The notes below the pieces were generated by a model. That model was not told the DNA's origin and ran no database searches. It was given only the letters and a program-made list of their open reading frames with translations. A stretch of 64,000 nucleotides of DNA, taken from NCBI GenBank assembly GCA_964426605.1, contig CAYRQK010000001.1, positions 248,001 through 312,000 of the forward strand, read 5' to 3'. The position numbers were made by a program, and so were the translations under genes. Source of the stretch: JAGQNT01 sp964426605 (lineage in GTDB: Bacteria; Patescibacteriota; Saccharimonadia; Saccharimonadales; UBA4665). This document shows positions 8,138 through 15,906 of this stretch, in pieces (position 1 is the first letter of the stretch; every line of letters begins with the position of its first letter).

Positions 8138-9160
8138 ATGCGCGGTATAGTTCGTCAGTTTGCATTCTCCGGTCTGAGTAGCGCAGTAGTTATTGTATTG
8201 ATTGCGGTTTCCCTGGGATTTAGTGCGCTTGTCTCGTTGCTCATTTTGGCAATTATCGAAATAACGTTTAGCTTTGATAATGCCATTTTGAACGCCCGAG
8301 TTTTGAAGCGCATGTCTCCGCTATGGCAAAAGCTATTTTTGAGTATTGGCATCATCATTGCCATATTTGGTATGCGTCTGTTATTCCCGATTGTCATCGT
8401 GGCCCTGACAGCCGGTTTGCCGTGGCACACTGTCGTAGATCTGGCATTGAATCATCCGCACGCGTACGCCAAAGAGCTGGAGGTGGCGCAACCACTTATC
8501 ACAGCGTTTGGTGGCTCGTTCTTGCTGATGCTCAGTTTGCAATTTTTTGTTGACTTGGGAGAAGAGGAGCACTGGTTGCGGCGCGTGGAGCATGTGCTGC
8601 ACCATGGTGGTCGATGGTGGCTGCCGGCGTTCGTAACGGCTGTTGTGGTGGCTGCCGTCGCGCTTGCGCCGGCCAATCATCACCCGGCAGATACTATCAA
8701 AGCTGCGATTGTTGGCGCACTGACATATGTATGTATCAATGGCTTGACCACGTTGATGGGACGTTTTGATACGTCGAATGGTCGCAGTGGAGTTTTTGTA
8801 GGCTGGTCGGCGTTTGTTATGTTTATCTATCTCGAATTGCTCGATGCCAGCTTCTCACTTGATGGTGTACTGGGGGCATTTGCCATTACCAGCAACGTTG
8901 TTCTGATAGTAGCTGGTCTGGGCATTGGTGCTGTGTGGGTACGATCGCTAACGGTTTTTATGGTGCGGCGGGGCATACTCGAGGCGTATAAATACCTGGA
9001 GCACGGTGCACACTACGCTATTGCTGTGCTGGCGCTGTGTCTGCTCGTGGAGAGCCTGCTTGAGGTCCCGAGTGCGCTTGTTGGTGCCGCTGGCTTGGCT
9101 ATCATTGCCGCGTCAATAGTATCATCTGTCAGGGATTCTTCGGGCAAGTTGGGACACTGA
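8138..9160 (+). CDS. DUF475 / TerC-like integral membrane protein
   Basis: 340 aa with about nine hydrophobic segments. ILAIIEITFSFDNAILNA early and LELLDASFSLDGVLGAFA late are two copies of the acidic motif of the TerC/DUF475 family; the Asp and Glu residues probably bind a metal ion. Related proteins act in metal-ion resistance or export. The gene shares its final base with the start codon of the following glycosylase gene (TGATG), so the two are translationally coupled. Family secure; ion unknown. Confidence 0.88.
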   Translation: MRGIVRQFAFSGLSSAVVIVLIAVSLGFSALVSLLILAIIEITFSFDNAILNARVLKRMSPLWQKLFLSIGIIIAIFGMRLLFPIVIVALTAGLPWHTVVDLALNHPHAYAKELEVAQPLITAFGGSFLLMLSLQFFVDLGEEEHWLRRVEHVLHHGGRWWLPAFVTAVVVAAVALAPANHHPADTIKAAIVGALTYVCINGLTTLMGRFDTSNGRSGVFVGWSAFVMFIYLELLDASFSLDGVLGAFAITSNVVLIVAGLGIGAVWVRSLTVFMVRRGILEAYKYLEHGAHYAIAVLALCLLVESLLEVPSALVGAAGLAIIAASIVSSVRDSSGKLGH

Positions 9161-9729
9161 TGGATTCGTGGAAGCTTTTGGAATCGGATTCCGTTACTGC
9201 TGCCAAGCGCCTGTTGGGCTGCGAGCTGACGAGTACGATTGGCGGGCAAACCGTGCGCGGCCGTATTGTCGAGACCGAGGCCTATGACCAAACCGATGCC
9301 GCTAGTCACAGCTCCCACGGCCGAACGTCTCGAACCGAAGTCATGTTTGGGCCAGCGGGACATCTGTACGTCTATTTTACGTACGGCATGTATTACTGTT
9401 GCAACGTGGTTGTGGGTCAAGAGGGTTATGGCTCGGCGGTCCTGATTCGAGCTATTGAGCCGCTGGAGGGCGAAGCCGTTATGTCACTGCGTCGCCGTGG
9501 TTTGACTGGCGTGCAGCTGACGAATGGTCCGGCCAAAACCTGCCAAGCTCTCGCAGTTGACAAGCAACTCAATGGCCACATGTTGCGAGAACAGCCACTG
9601 ATATTGAAGGTGTGTGATCCCTTGCTCGAGTCCGAAATTGTGCAAACGGTGCGAGTCGGCATCACTAAGGCTGCTGATACGCCGTGGCGGTTTTATATCC
9701 GTGGCAACAAGTACGTATCGCGCTCCTAA
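9160..9729 (+). CDS. 3-methyladenine DNA glycosylase (AAG/MPG family)
   Basis: 189 aa, matching the family length. It removes alkylated purines in base excision repair. Diagnostic parts are RIVETEAYDQTDAASHS (the Glu of VETEAY is the catalytic residue by analogy to human AAG), GHLYVYFTYGMYYCCNVV, AVLIRAIEP and LTNGPAKTCQAL. Overlap of one base with the DUF475 gene implies coupled translation, although no functional link is obvious. It converges on an unknown minus-strand gene. Confidence 0.95.
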   Translation: MDSWKLLESDSVTAAKRLLGCELTSTIGGQTVRGRIVETEAYDQTDAASHSSHGRTSRTEVMFGPAGHLYVYFTYGMYYCCNVVVGQEGYGSAVLIRAIEPLEGEAVMSLRRRGLTGVQLTNGPAKTCQALAVDKQLNGHMLREQPLILKVCDPLLESEIVQTVRVGITKAADTPWRFYIRGNKYVSRS

Positions 9730-9749
9730 ATCCTCGTATTGCTGAGGGG

Positions 9750-10313
9750 TTATACGTCGTAGTCTCGGACCCAGCTCTCGACCCGGAGCCCTGACGTTTT
9801 GATGAGGTCTGGCACAAAATCGTCGGCTTCTCGGAAGCCAAAGGCCAGTGTTGCAATCGTGTTGCTGGCCTCTAGTTCTGCGGCATCCTCTATATCGGGC
9901 ATGAGCCGATCGAAATTGCAGGCCTCAAAGATGGGCTGAAAGTCAGGGTTTTGGTCGCGGTACGCAATTGCTAAGAGGCCGGCGGGCTTCAGGAGGTCGA
10001 CATTGAAGCAATAGTTTCGAACGCTTGGACTGCGCATCTCCGAATCAAGTGGATCGAGTGCGCGTGCCAATGTCATTCGGGCCGCATTTTGTGCGAACAG
10101 GATTTGCCTGGTTGCCAGGCGCTTCTTACGATCAATCACTTGGACTGCTTGTATCTCGTGGCTAATAGCTTCTGATAGCCCGCGCTTTTCTTGTACGATC
10201 TGCACAATATGTTCGGTGGTTCGTATAATACCGACATTTCCAGCCACAACATATTGCACCTCTGGGTCCGATAAGTCAGGGAAACTAATATTCTCAAAAA
10301 TCCTCATGCTCAT
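9750..10313 (-). CDS. Conserved-looking hypothetical protein, 187 aa
   Basis: No family recognised. The frame is open further upstream, but the start at 10313 is preferred. The upstream part has noncoding character, and minus-strand TATACT (10324-10329) and TAGTAT sit just before it. The predicted protein begins MSMRIFENISFPDLSD. It is soluble and mixed alpha/beta, with a helical, charged segment (HIVQIVQEKRGLSEAI) that could be a coiled coil. An inner ATG at 10307 is an equal alternative start. It lies divergent to a pilin-like gene, with a candidate small RNA between them. Confidence 0.6.
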   Translation of the reverse strand: MSMRIFENISFPDLSDPEVQYVVAGNVGIIRTTEHIVQIVQEKRGLSEAISHEIQAVQVIDRKKRLATRQILFAQNAARMTLARALDPLDSEMRSPSVRNYCFNVDLLKPAGLLAIAYRDQNPDFQPIFEACNFDRLMPDIEDAAELEASNTIATLAFGFREADDFVPDLIKTSGLRVESWVRDYDV

Positions 10314-10323
10314 GATGGATACT

Positions 10324-10329
10324 AGTATA
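10324..10329 (-). promoter_or_regulatory. -10 TATACT for minus-strand unknown gene
   Basis: Minus-strand TATACT ends 10 bases before ATG 10313. An overlapping TAGTAT lies closer. Near-leaderless arrangement. Confidence 0.4.
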
Positions 10330-10411
10330 GCCTGTATGTCTGTATTGCAAAGCATCGTTCTGGTGTATCCGCAAGGCTTGAAAATATATAGCATGAGCGT
10401 AATGTAGGAGG

Positions 10412-10461
10412 CAGGAAGTGTGAGGCTTCCTAACGAACCTGGGTACACCCCGGGTTCTTTT
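10412..10461 (+). ncRNA. Candidate short RNA with two hairpins and terminator
   Basis: TTGAAA (10378-10383) and TAATGT (10400-10405), 16 bases apart, predict a start near 10412. The transcript would open with a 6-bp hairpin AGGAAG/CTTCCT (10413-10431) and end in a 9-bp hairpin (10435-10457) followed by TTTT. Both flanking genes point away, so this terminator serves neither. A small RNA or an attenuated leader is inferred. Confidence 0.35.
10435..10461 (+). terminator. Intrinsic terminator between divergent genes
   Basis: Stem GAACCTGGG with CCCGGGTTC around a 5-base loop, one T-G pair, followed by TTTT and later TTTT. It works in the plus direction only. No upstream plus-strand gene ends here, so it must act on a short RNA or on read-through. 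Confidence 0.55.
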
Positions 10462-10478
10462 AGTTTTGCGGCCAGTGC

Positions 10479-10484
10479 TATGAT
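10479..10484 (+). promoter_or_regulatory. Extended -10 (TGC TATGAT), leaderless pilin promoter
   Basis: TATGAT preceded by TGC ends 7 bases before ATG 10492. This fixes the start 24 codons inside the longest open frame. Confidence 0.55.
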
Positions 10485-10491
10485 ACTAAGC

Positions 10492-11466
10492 ATGAGCGGT
10501 ATACGAATGCGCGCTGGTTTTGCACTTCTAGAGGTGCTCCTGACGGTAGTGTCTGTAGCAGCCGTGGTCGTCACGGGTGTTTACGTGTATGCGCATCGCA
10601 GTAGTGTGGCACCGATAATGTCCAGTGGTGTGACGGCCAACTTGGGCACCACTAATCGCACCGAGCAGTTGAACGATCAAGAAGTTTCGGAAGAGCTGAC
10701 TGCAGTGCGTGATTTTGATACAAGTCAGCAGTCGATTGTGACAGATGACGATAGCGTCATGGATGAGGTATTGGAAGTGAGTGATGACAGTGGTTTGTCA
10801 CGGTCGGCGCCGGTCACTACCGTTTGCGATAATCTCAACGATCGGGCGACAGCAATTCAGGCCAAGTACGCGACGTTGAAAGATCGAGTAGCGGGTGTTT
10901 GGGCGGTACAGGATAAGAAGTCGCAGGGCTTTATATCCAACGAAGATAGCCAGGTTCGGGCTTCGCGTCAGAAGGCTGACGACCAACGTCAGCTTAATTT
11001 TGCCAAACTCGAGGACCGGCCAAGCACGGCTGCAGGGGCGCGGGCTGTGGCGACTTACGTGAGAGTCATTACGGGTGCCGCGAACACTCGGCGGGCGGCA
11101 GTTAGCGCAGCCCGGACGGCATTCCGTGACGAGCTTGCGAGGTCTGTCTCGACCCGGCGTGCCTTAATCACTGATCAGGCGAATGGCTTGAGCGGTGCGG
11201 TACGCGTGGCATATGCTACTGCCGAAACGAGCTGCCAGGGTGGTGTCGGCAAGCATGTGGTTAGCTCGACACTCCAGGCTAGTCTACAGTTGGCCCATCG
11301 ACAATTTGCAGACGCCCGCAAGGGCGATAGTACTGTTCGTGCTCAAGTCCAGTCTTTTGCGCAGGCGCGCAACCAGTCTATCCAGGTGGCCAACACCACA
11401 TTTGTACTGGTTACCCAGCGTGCAGCTCTGCAACTACGAACTGCGTTCGTTAGTGACTCTATCTGA
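10492..11466 (+). CDS. Type IV pilin-like protein, 324 aa
   Basis: After a short basic leader (MSGIRMRAG) comes the prepilin pattern G-FALLE. The cleavage site would be G|F, with Glu at +5, followed by a hydrophobic helix to about residue 30. The remainder is polar and helix-rich with many Ala, Arg, Gln and Asp and two Cys. It is long for a minor pilin and could form an extended coiled coil. A prepilin peptidase would process it; none is in the window, but a PilB-like ATPase is at 54.5 kb. Start chosen from the extended -10 at 10479. Confidence 0.75.
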   Translation: MSGIRMRAGFALLEVLLTVVSVAAVVVTGVYVYAHRSSVAPIMSSGVTANLGTTNRTEQLNDQEVSEELTAVRDFDTSQQSIVTDDDSVMDEVLEVSDDSGLSRSAPVTTVCDNLNDRATAIQAKYATLKDRVAGVWAVQDKKSQGFISNEDSQVRASRQKADDQRQLNFAKLEDRPSTAAGARAVATYVRVITGAANTRRAAVSAARTAFRDELARSVSTRRALITDQANGLSGAVRVAYATAETSCQGGVGKHVVSSTLQASLQLAHRQFADARKGDSTVRAQVQSFAQARNQSIQVANTTFVLVTQRAALQLRTAFVSDSI

Positions 11467-11495
11467 ATCGTTTTATGACGGCAGTCGGCAAGTGG

Positions 11496-11501
11496 TATGC
11501 T
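11496..11501 (+). promoter_or_regulatory. Extended -10 (TGG TATGCT), leaderless
   Basis: TATGCT with TGG upstream ends 6 bases before ATG 11508. It supports this start over the longer frame from 11475. Confidence 0.5.
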
Positions 11502-11507
11502 GGTGTC

Positions 11508-12239
11508 ATGAAAAGTGATGATTTTGAACCGTACGAACCGCAACGTGTGCTGGCGGTTGGTGCACACCCCGACGACATTGATTTTGGCGCTGCTGGCAGT
11601 TTGGCCGTCTGGGCCGAGGCGGGTGCACACATCGAATACCTTGTCTTGACTGATGGATCCAAGGGCTCGCCAGACCGCGCCATCACGAGCCAAGAGTTGA
11701 CCAACACTCGCCACACCGAACAGCGGGCGGCGGCCCAGACGCTTAATGCCAAAGATGTGATATTCCTTGCATACGAAGACGGTGCCCTGGAAGTGACTCA
11801 GGCACTCAAAAAAGATATCGTGCGAGCGATTCGCACTGTGCGACCTGACACGGTCATTGTCATGGACCCGACCATGGTATACTCGGCGGAGCATGGTTTT
11901 GTGAATCACCCGGATCACCGGGCGGCCGGCCAAGCGACGCTCGATGCGGTTTTTCCTCTGGCGCGTGACCACCTGGCGTTTCCAGATTTGTATGTCAAGG
12001 AAAAGCTTGAGCCACACAAGGTGCCTCACGTGTTGCTTGTGAATTTTGATAAGCAAAATTGTTTTGTTGATATTTCCGAGACGATTGAGCTAAAGCTGGC
12101 GGCGCTGGGCAAGCACGCGAGCCAGCTACAAGACCCCGACGCAACGTTTACGATGCTTCGGGCGCGCGCGGCTGCCATTGGTGCTCAGGCTGATTTTGCC
12201 TATGCCGAGAGTTTTGTTCGTATCGATCTTACTGATTAA
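11508..12239 (+). CDS. PIG-L/LmbE family deacetylase
   Basis: 243 aa. The N-terminal VLAVGAHPDDIDFGAAGSL contains the zinc-binding AHPDD motif, and the later HPDHRAAG supplies the third ligand. LTDGSKGSPD, with RHTEQRAAAQTL after it, is typical of the family. Members remove N-acetyl groups from GlcNAc-containing substrates such as glycolipids, mycothiol precursors or bacillithiol precursors. The exact substrate cannot be read. ATG 11508 is preferred because an extended -10 ends just before it. Confidence 0.9.
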   Translation: MKSDDFEPYEPQRVLAVGAHPDDIDFGAAGSLAVWAEAGAHIEYLVLTDGSKGSPDRAITSQELTNTRHTEQRAAAQTLNAKDVIFLAYEDGALEVTQALKKDIVRAIRTVRPDTVIVMDPTMVYSAEHGFVNHPDHRAAGQATLDAVFPLARDHLAFPDLYVKEKLEPHKVPHVLLVNFDKQNCFVDISETIELKLAALGKHASQLQDPDATFTMLRARAAAIGAQADFAYAESFVRIDLTD

Positions 12240-12259
12240 CTGACCGGAGACTACTACAA

Positions 12260-12985
12260 ATGGTTCCAATTTTACTGTCACTGGCCACATTCGTTTCAAC
12301 CCTCGCGGGTGGCCTGACTGCCCTTCGGCACAAAGATAGCTTGCATCGTTTCCTGGGCTACACTGCTGGAGTACTGCTGGGGGTAGTAGCCTTTGATTTG
12401 CTGCCTGAGATCTTTGAGACAATCAGCCATAATCATATTAGTCCGACTTGGCCGATGGTGGCACTAGTCGTTGGCTTTCTATTGTTTCATGTGCTCGAAA
12501 AAAGTATTCTGATTCATCACAGTCAAGAGGCCGAATACGAAGTGCATCATCATCCGCAAGTTGGTATCGCCAGCGCATTGGCACTGATCGGACACAGTTT
12601 TTTGGACGGTGTCGGGATTGGACTAGGCTTTCAGGCTAGCAGTACGGTCGGTGTTGCCGTGGCAATCGCTGTGGTTGCCCATGATTTTACCGACGGGCTT
12701 AACACGGTCAACTTGCTACTACTCAACAAAAACCGGCCGCACCGGACATTCATGTTCCTGTTAGCGGATGCGTTTGCGCCGATACTCGGCGTTGCGAGTA
12801 CGCTGGTATTTACGATTTCAACGAGTTGGCTGCCAATATATCTTAGTTTCTTTGCTGGCTTTTTGCTCTATATTGGTGCCAGTGAAATCCTGCCGGAGGC
12901 GCACAGCAAGCACTCTAGCTATACCACCATTGCGCTGACGGTGTTAGGTGCGGCATTCATCTTTGTCGTGACACGGTTCGTGTAA
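12260..12985 (+). CDS. ZIP family metal transporter
   Basis: 241 aa, about eight transmembrane helices. Helix 4 carries HSFLDGVGIG and helix 5 HDFTDGLNTV. These are the paired His/Asp metal-binding motifs of ZIP proteins, which carry Zn2+, Fe2+ or Mn2+ into the cytoplasm. A His-rich loop (HHSQEAEYEVHHHPQ) lies before helix 4 and may bind metal. The start has a GGAG site 10 bases upstream and lies 20 bases after the deacetylase stop, so the genes probably form an operon. Confidence 0.92.
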   Translation: MVPILLSLATFVSTLAGGLTALRHKDSLHRFLGYTAGVLLGVVAFDLLPEIFETISHNHISPTWPMVALVVGFLLFHVLEKSILIHHSQEAEYEVHHHPQVGIASALALIGHSFLDGVGIGLGFQASSTVGVAVAIAVVAHDFTDGLNTVNLLLLNKNRPHRTFMFLLADAFAPILGVASTLVFTISTSWLPIYLSFFAGFLLYIGASEILPEAHSKHSSYTTIALTVLGAAFIFVVTRFV

Positions 12986-13020
12986 CAAGATCCACCTGTC
13001 GAAATGCAGAGTTAAAATGC

Positions 13021-13026
13021 TACAAT
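13021..13026 (+). promoter_or_regulatory. Extended -10 (TGC TACAAT), leaderless rmuC promoter
   Basis: TACAAT preceded by TGC ends 6 bases before ATG 13033. Confidence 0.55.
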
Positions 13027-13032
13027 AACCCT

Positions 13033-14085
13033 ATGTTGATTGCGGTTATCGTTTTAGGGGTGTTGGTACTGGCGCTACTGGCTATGATGCTCAAACAGCA
13101 AGCCAAGCCGGCCGACAGCAGTGCGTCGCTGCTACTCAAGCAAGATTTGACCAAGCTGAGCGAAGACATCACGCAGCTAAAAGATGGTGTCCAAAAGCAG
13201 CTAACCGAACAGCTTGGAGCAAGTAACAAACAAATCGCCAGCCAGTCGGCTGCCAGCATCAAAATATTGCAAGATGTGACCGAAAAGTTGACCAAACTGG
13301 AGGGCACCAACAAAAATGTCGGTGATATTGCCAACGAGCTCAAGTCATTACAAAACGTATTGCAAAACCCCAAGCAGCGCGGCGTGCTCGGTGAGTTTTA
13401 CCTGGAGCAAATCCTCAAAAATACGCTGCCACCGGGCGCCTACCAGCTGCAGTACAAGCTGGGCGAGGGCTTGATTGTCGATGCGGCCATCATTCTGGAT
13501 GACCGGGTGTTGCCACTCGATAGCAAGTTTAGCCTAGAGAATTACAACCGGCTACTCGAAGCCAAGCCGGACGAGCAAGAGGCGCTGGCCAAGCAATTCA
13601 AGGAAGACCTCAAGCGTCGCATCGACGAAACCAGTAAATATATTTTGCCAGGTAAGGGCACACTCGATCAGGCGCTGATGTTCATACCATCCGAGGCGAT
13701 TTATTACGATCTGCTCGCCAACAAAGTCGGTCTGGGTAATGTCAGTGGCCGTAATCTCATCCAATATGCCAGCGAAAAAAAGGTGACCATTGTTGGGCCG
13801 AGTACGCTCAGCGCCATGTTGCAGACCATTATGCAGGGCCTGCGCAGTATTGAAATCCACAAAGATACCGAAAAAATTCGTAAAAATATCGAGCAGCTTA
13901 GCAAACATTTGGTATCGCACAACGCCTACATGCAGAAGCTGGGTAGTGCGCTCGGTACTACTGTTAATCACTACAATGCGACCTACAAAGAACTCGGTAA
14001 AGTCGATCGAGATATCGTAAAAATTACAGACAGCACTCCGTCAGTTGAGCCATTATTATTAGACAAGCCAACACTAGACGACTAG
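13033..14085 (+). CDS. rmuC: DNA recombination protein RmuC
   Basis: 350 aa, shorter than E. coli RmuC (475 aa). An N-terminal membrane anchor (about 2-18) precedes a helical, coiled-coil region to about residue 110. The RmuC nuclease-like domain follows. GVLGEFYLEQILKNTL, DAAIILDDRVLPLDSKFSLENY (Asp and Lys of a PD-(D/E)XK-like core) and MFIPSEAIYYDLL are the family marks. The family limits inversions and affects recombination at short repeats. A 54-aa gene follows 8 bases downstream with its own strong Shine-Dalgarno overlapping the rmuC stop. Confidence 0.93.
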   Translation: MLIAVIVLGVLVLALLAMMLKQQAKPADSSASLLLKQDLTKLSEDITQLKDGVQKQLTEQLGASNKQIASQSAASIKILQDVTEKLTKLEGTNKNVGDIANELKSLQNVLQNPKQRGVLGEFYLEQILKNTLPPGAYQLQYKLGEGLIVDAAIILDDRVLPLDSKFSLENYNRLLEAKPDEQEALAKQFKEDLKRRIDETSKYILPGKGTLDQALMFIPSEAIYYDLLANKVGLGNVSGRNLIQYASEKKVTIVGPSTLSAMLQTIMQGLRSIEIHKDTEKIRKNIEQLSKHLVSHNAYMQKLGSALGTTVNHYNATYKELGKVDRDIVKITDSTPSVEPLLLDKPTLDD

Positions 14086-14093
14086 GAGGTAAT

Positions 14094-14258
14094 TTGGGAA
14101 AGATCAACGAGGAGTGGCACGAACAGCATAAAATGCCAGCCGATGCGACACCCATGGAACAAGTCGCCTGGTATGGGGCACATCACAAACATTGCAACTG
14201 CCGGCCCATCCCAGCCAGCGTACTTAAGCTCATGCCACCCAGCAGTAGCAGGGATTGA
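14094..14258 (+). CDS. Small conserved-looking protein, 54 aa, TTG start
   Basis: The Shine-Dalgarno AGGAGGT (14084-14090), overlapping the rmuC stop, precedes TTG 14094 by only three bases. The product starts MGKINEEWHEQHKMPADATP and carries the dense motif HHKHCNCRPIP around residues 30-40. The His and Cys residues could bind a metal ion or nucleic acid. Small proteins with W..H, H..C.C and RPIP are, as far as I recall, common in CPR genomes and of unknown role. That recollection is unverified. Perfect Shine-Dalgarno and operon position make it a likely real gene. Confidence 0.65.
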   Translation: MGKINEEWHEQHKMPADATPMEQVAWYGAHHKHCNCRPIPASVLKLMPPSSSRD

Positions 14259-14360
14259 ATTCTTAATGTGCCCCCTGGCGGGGCACAGGCCAGTTACTTC
14301 CGATGTCCAAACAAACACAGACTTGGGGTTTGCTGCCCATCCGACGTTCCTGGTGACAGT

Positions 14361-14409
14361 GTTGTCAATAATCACAACTTCCCTTGGGCTGGTTGTGAGC
14401 TTTGACAAC
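14361..14409. repeat. 18-bp imperfect inverted repeat with complementary loop
   Basis: Left arm 14361-14378 and right arm 14392-14409 both begin GTTGT and end ACAAC; 15 of 18 positions pair. The 13-base loop holds CCCTTGGGCT, which can pair with GGCCCAAGGG at 14415-14424, giving a possible pseudoknot or switch. Confidence 0.55.
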
Positions 14410-14447
14410 AGTGGCCCAAGGGCCAAAGGATCAGGCTTGTTCTTTTG

Positions 14448-14475
14448 GTTACTTTTCTCATAAGATAAAAGTAAC
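14448..14475. repeat. 9-bp inverted repeat GTTACTTTT/AAAAGTAAC
   Basis: Arms 14448-14456 and 14467-14475 pair perfectly around a 10-base loop. AT-rich hairpin between the small gene and the convergent glycosidase gene. It may act as a transcription terminator for either direction. Confidence 0.5.
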
Positions 14476-14546
14476 TGGGTTGCCGGGCCAGTCCGGTTTG
14501 TATTTAAAAAAGTAAATGGCGGTCTGCTCGCCAGAGTGGGTGGAAA

Positions 14547-15866
14547 CTAGCGTTTGAGCAGATCAATCGCTAGTGCTGCGCTCCAGCTAAAATTGCTGGC
14601 GCCGTGCGGGCTGCCATCAAGCGGGTCGAAGTACTCATAGCAGCCGTGCGTACGTACGAGCTCGAGTGTCATTTCGGTGAGAACCGCAGCGTGTTCGTTG
14701 TATCCGTAGCGCCGCAGCCCGTCGATAACCAGCCAGTTGGTGTTAATCCAGGTTGGACCCTGCCAATAGCGCTTGGAGTCAAACCAGGCCGAGGCTTTTG
14801 GCACGCTGGGCAGCGGGAAGTGCAGGCCAAACTGGTGTGGACTCTCGATGAGTTTGACCAGCTGCGCTGCTCGGTCTTTACTGATATGTCCAGCGTACAG
14901 CGGCAATAGTGTGGCGATCGATGATTCGCGCAAGTGGTGGTGCGTGATGAAATCGCGTGAATAATATTGTCCGGTCAGATCGTCCCATAGTTCGTCGAAA
15001 CTTCTTTCGGTCTTGTGCATTGAGGCTACGAGGTCCTCGGGCAGTTCTTCCCCCAACGTCTCGGCAATGCTTTGCAGTAGCCGATTGGCCCGGATGAATA
15101 TGCTATTGAAGCCCAAATCTTCGATAGTAAACAGTGAGTGATCTAAAATACGGTCGATATTATAGCCTTTGCGCCGCAACCTCAACTGGACGTCATAGAG
15201 TGCCAGTACCTCGTGGTTCGTAAACCGTTCGTTGAGTGGCACTGAGCGGCTGTCGCGCCGGAACAGCCCGACCACATTTTCGAGGCCGGTACTGTGCATG
15301 AGCCGAATCCACCAGGGCATTTGATGATCCTGCAGGTAGGCCATCCAGGGCGGTGAGTTGTCGAGCCCCGTTTCCCACGGATGAACGAGCGATATGAGGC
15401 CCTCGTGATGTGGGTCGCGCTCGGTGTATAGCCACTGGTGATAGGCCAACAGGCCATCCCACATTTGTCGGTACCACAACCGTCGCTCGGGTAGCTTGAG
15501 CCGCTCGCCCACGCGCACGATGGCCTCGGCCAGCATGGGCGGCTGGGTGATGCCGCTGGTTGCGACGTTGCTTGGTGCGGCCGGGTTACGCCAACTTTGC
15601 CAGGCGCGGCGATCTTGACGGAAGGCCGGGTCGTTACTGAAAATCATGTTGGGTAGCATACCGTTGCTCCACTGACCACGCAGCAGACTGGTCAACTCAC
15701 TTTTGGCGCGCTCGACATCGACATGCCGCAGCCCGATGGCGGTAAAGCAACTGTCCCACAGCCACTGATGTGGGTATAGATCACCAGCTGGCATGGTATA
15801 GCCGTCCCGGCTGTTGTGCTCTAGTACGGCCCGAGCATCGTCCAGTAGAGTTTTATCGTCTCGCAT
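14547..15866 (-). CDS. MGH1/GH63-like glycoside hydrolase
   Basis: 439 aa, an (alpha/alpha)6-barrel type glycosidase by its motifs. LYPHQWLWDSCFTAIGLRHV near residue 30 and HPWETGLDNSPPW near 180 match the mannosylglycerate hydrolase-like (MGH1) and GH63/GH37 trehalase-like group. In that group an Asp in the WDS or ETGLDNS region acts as general acid. No signal peptide is seen, so it is probably cytoplasmic and degrades a glucosyl- or mannosyl-compatible solute. Substrate is not determined. Single gene with a leaderless promoter, divergent to an unknown gene. Confidence 0.8.
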   Translation of the reverse strand: MRDDKTLLDDARAVLEHNSRDGYTMPAGDLYPHQWLWDSCFTAIGLRHVDVERAKSELTSLLRGQWSNGMLPNMIFSNDPAFRQDRRAWQSWRNPAAPSNVATSGITQPPMLAEAIVRVGERLKLPERRLWYRQMWDGLLAYHQWLYTERDPHHEGLISLVHPWETGLDNSPPWMAYLQDHQMPWWIRLMHSTGLENVVGLFRRDSRSVPLNERFTNHEVLALYDVQLRLRRKGYNIDRILDHSLFTIEDLGFNSIFIRANRLLQSIAETLGEELPEDLVASMHKTERSFDELWDDLTGQYYSRDFITHHHLRESSIATLLPLYAGHISKDRAAQLVKLIESPHQFGLHFPLPSVPKASAWFDSKRYWQGPTWINTNWLVIDGLRRYGYNEHAAVLTEMTLELVRTHGCYEYFDPLDGSPHGASNFSWSAALAIDLLKR

Positions 15867-15874
15867 ATGTTTAG

Positions 15875-15880
15875 AGTATA
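15875..15880 (-). promoter_or_regulatory. -10 TATACT, leaderless glycosidase promoter
   Basis: Minus-strand TATACT ends 8 bases before ATG 15866, without a Shine-Dalgarno. Confidence 0.55.
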
Positions 15881-15906
15881 GCCTGCTTTGATAAATATAG
15901 TAGAAA

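Larger units (their letters stand above)
14259..14546. other. Structured non-coding region between two operons
   Basis: 288 bases without a credible gene. It holds an 8-bp hairpin TGTGCCCC/GGGGCACA (14267-14287) and an 18-bp imperfect inverted repeat (14361-14378 with 14392-14409, 15 of 18 paired). The loop of that repeat (14381-14390) is complementary to 14415-14424. A further 9-bp inverted repeat is GTTACTTTT/AAAAGTAAC (14448-14456, 14467-14475). Open frames on both strands here lack start signals. It could encode a structured RNA or only terminators. Confidence 0.5.

Noticed and set aside
14082..14426. 114-codon minus-strand frame after rmuC
   Set aside because: It covers the 54-aa gene antisense and the structured region. 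No start signal or family pattern is visible.
14143..14463. 106-codon plus-strand frame after rmuC
   Set aside because: It overlaps the better supported 54-aa gene, has no Shine-Dalgarno or promoter, and runs through three hairpins.
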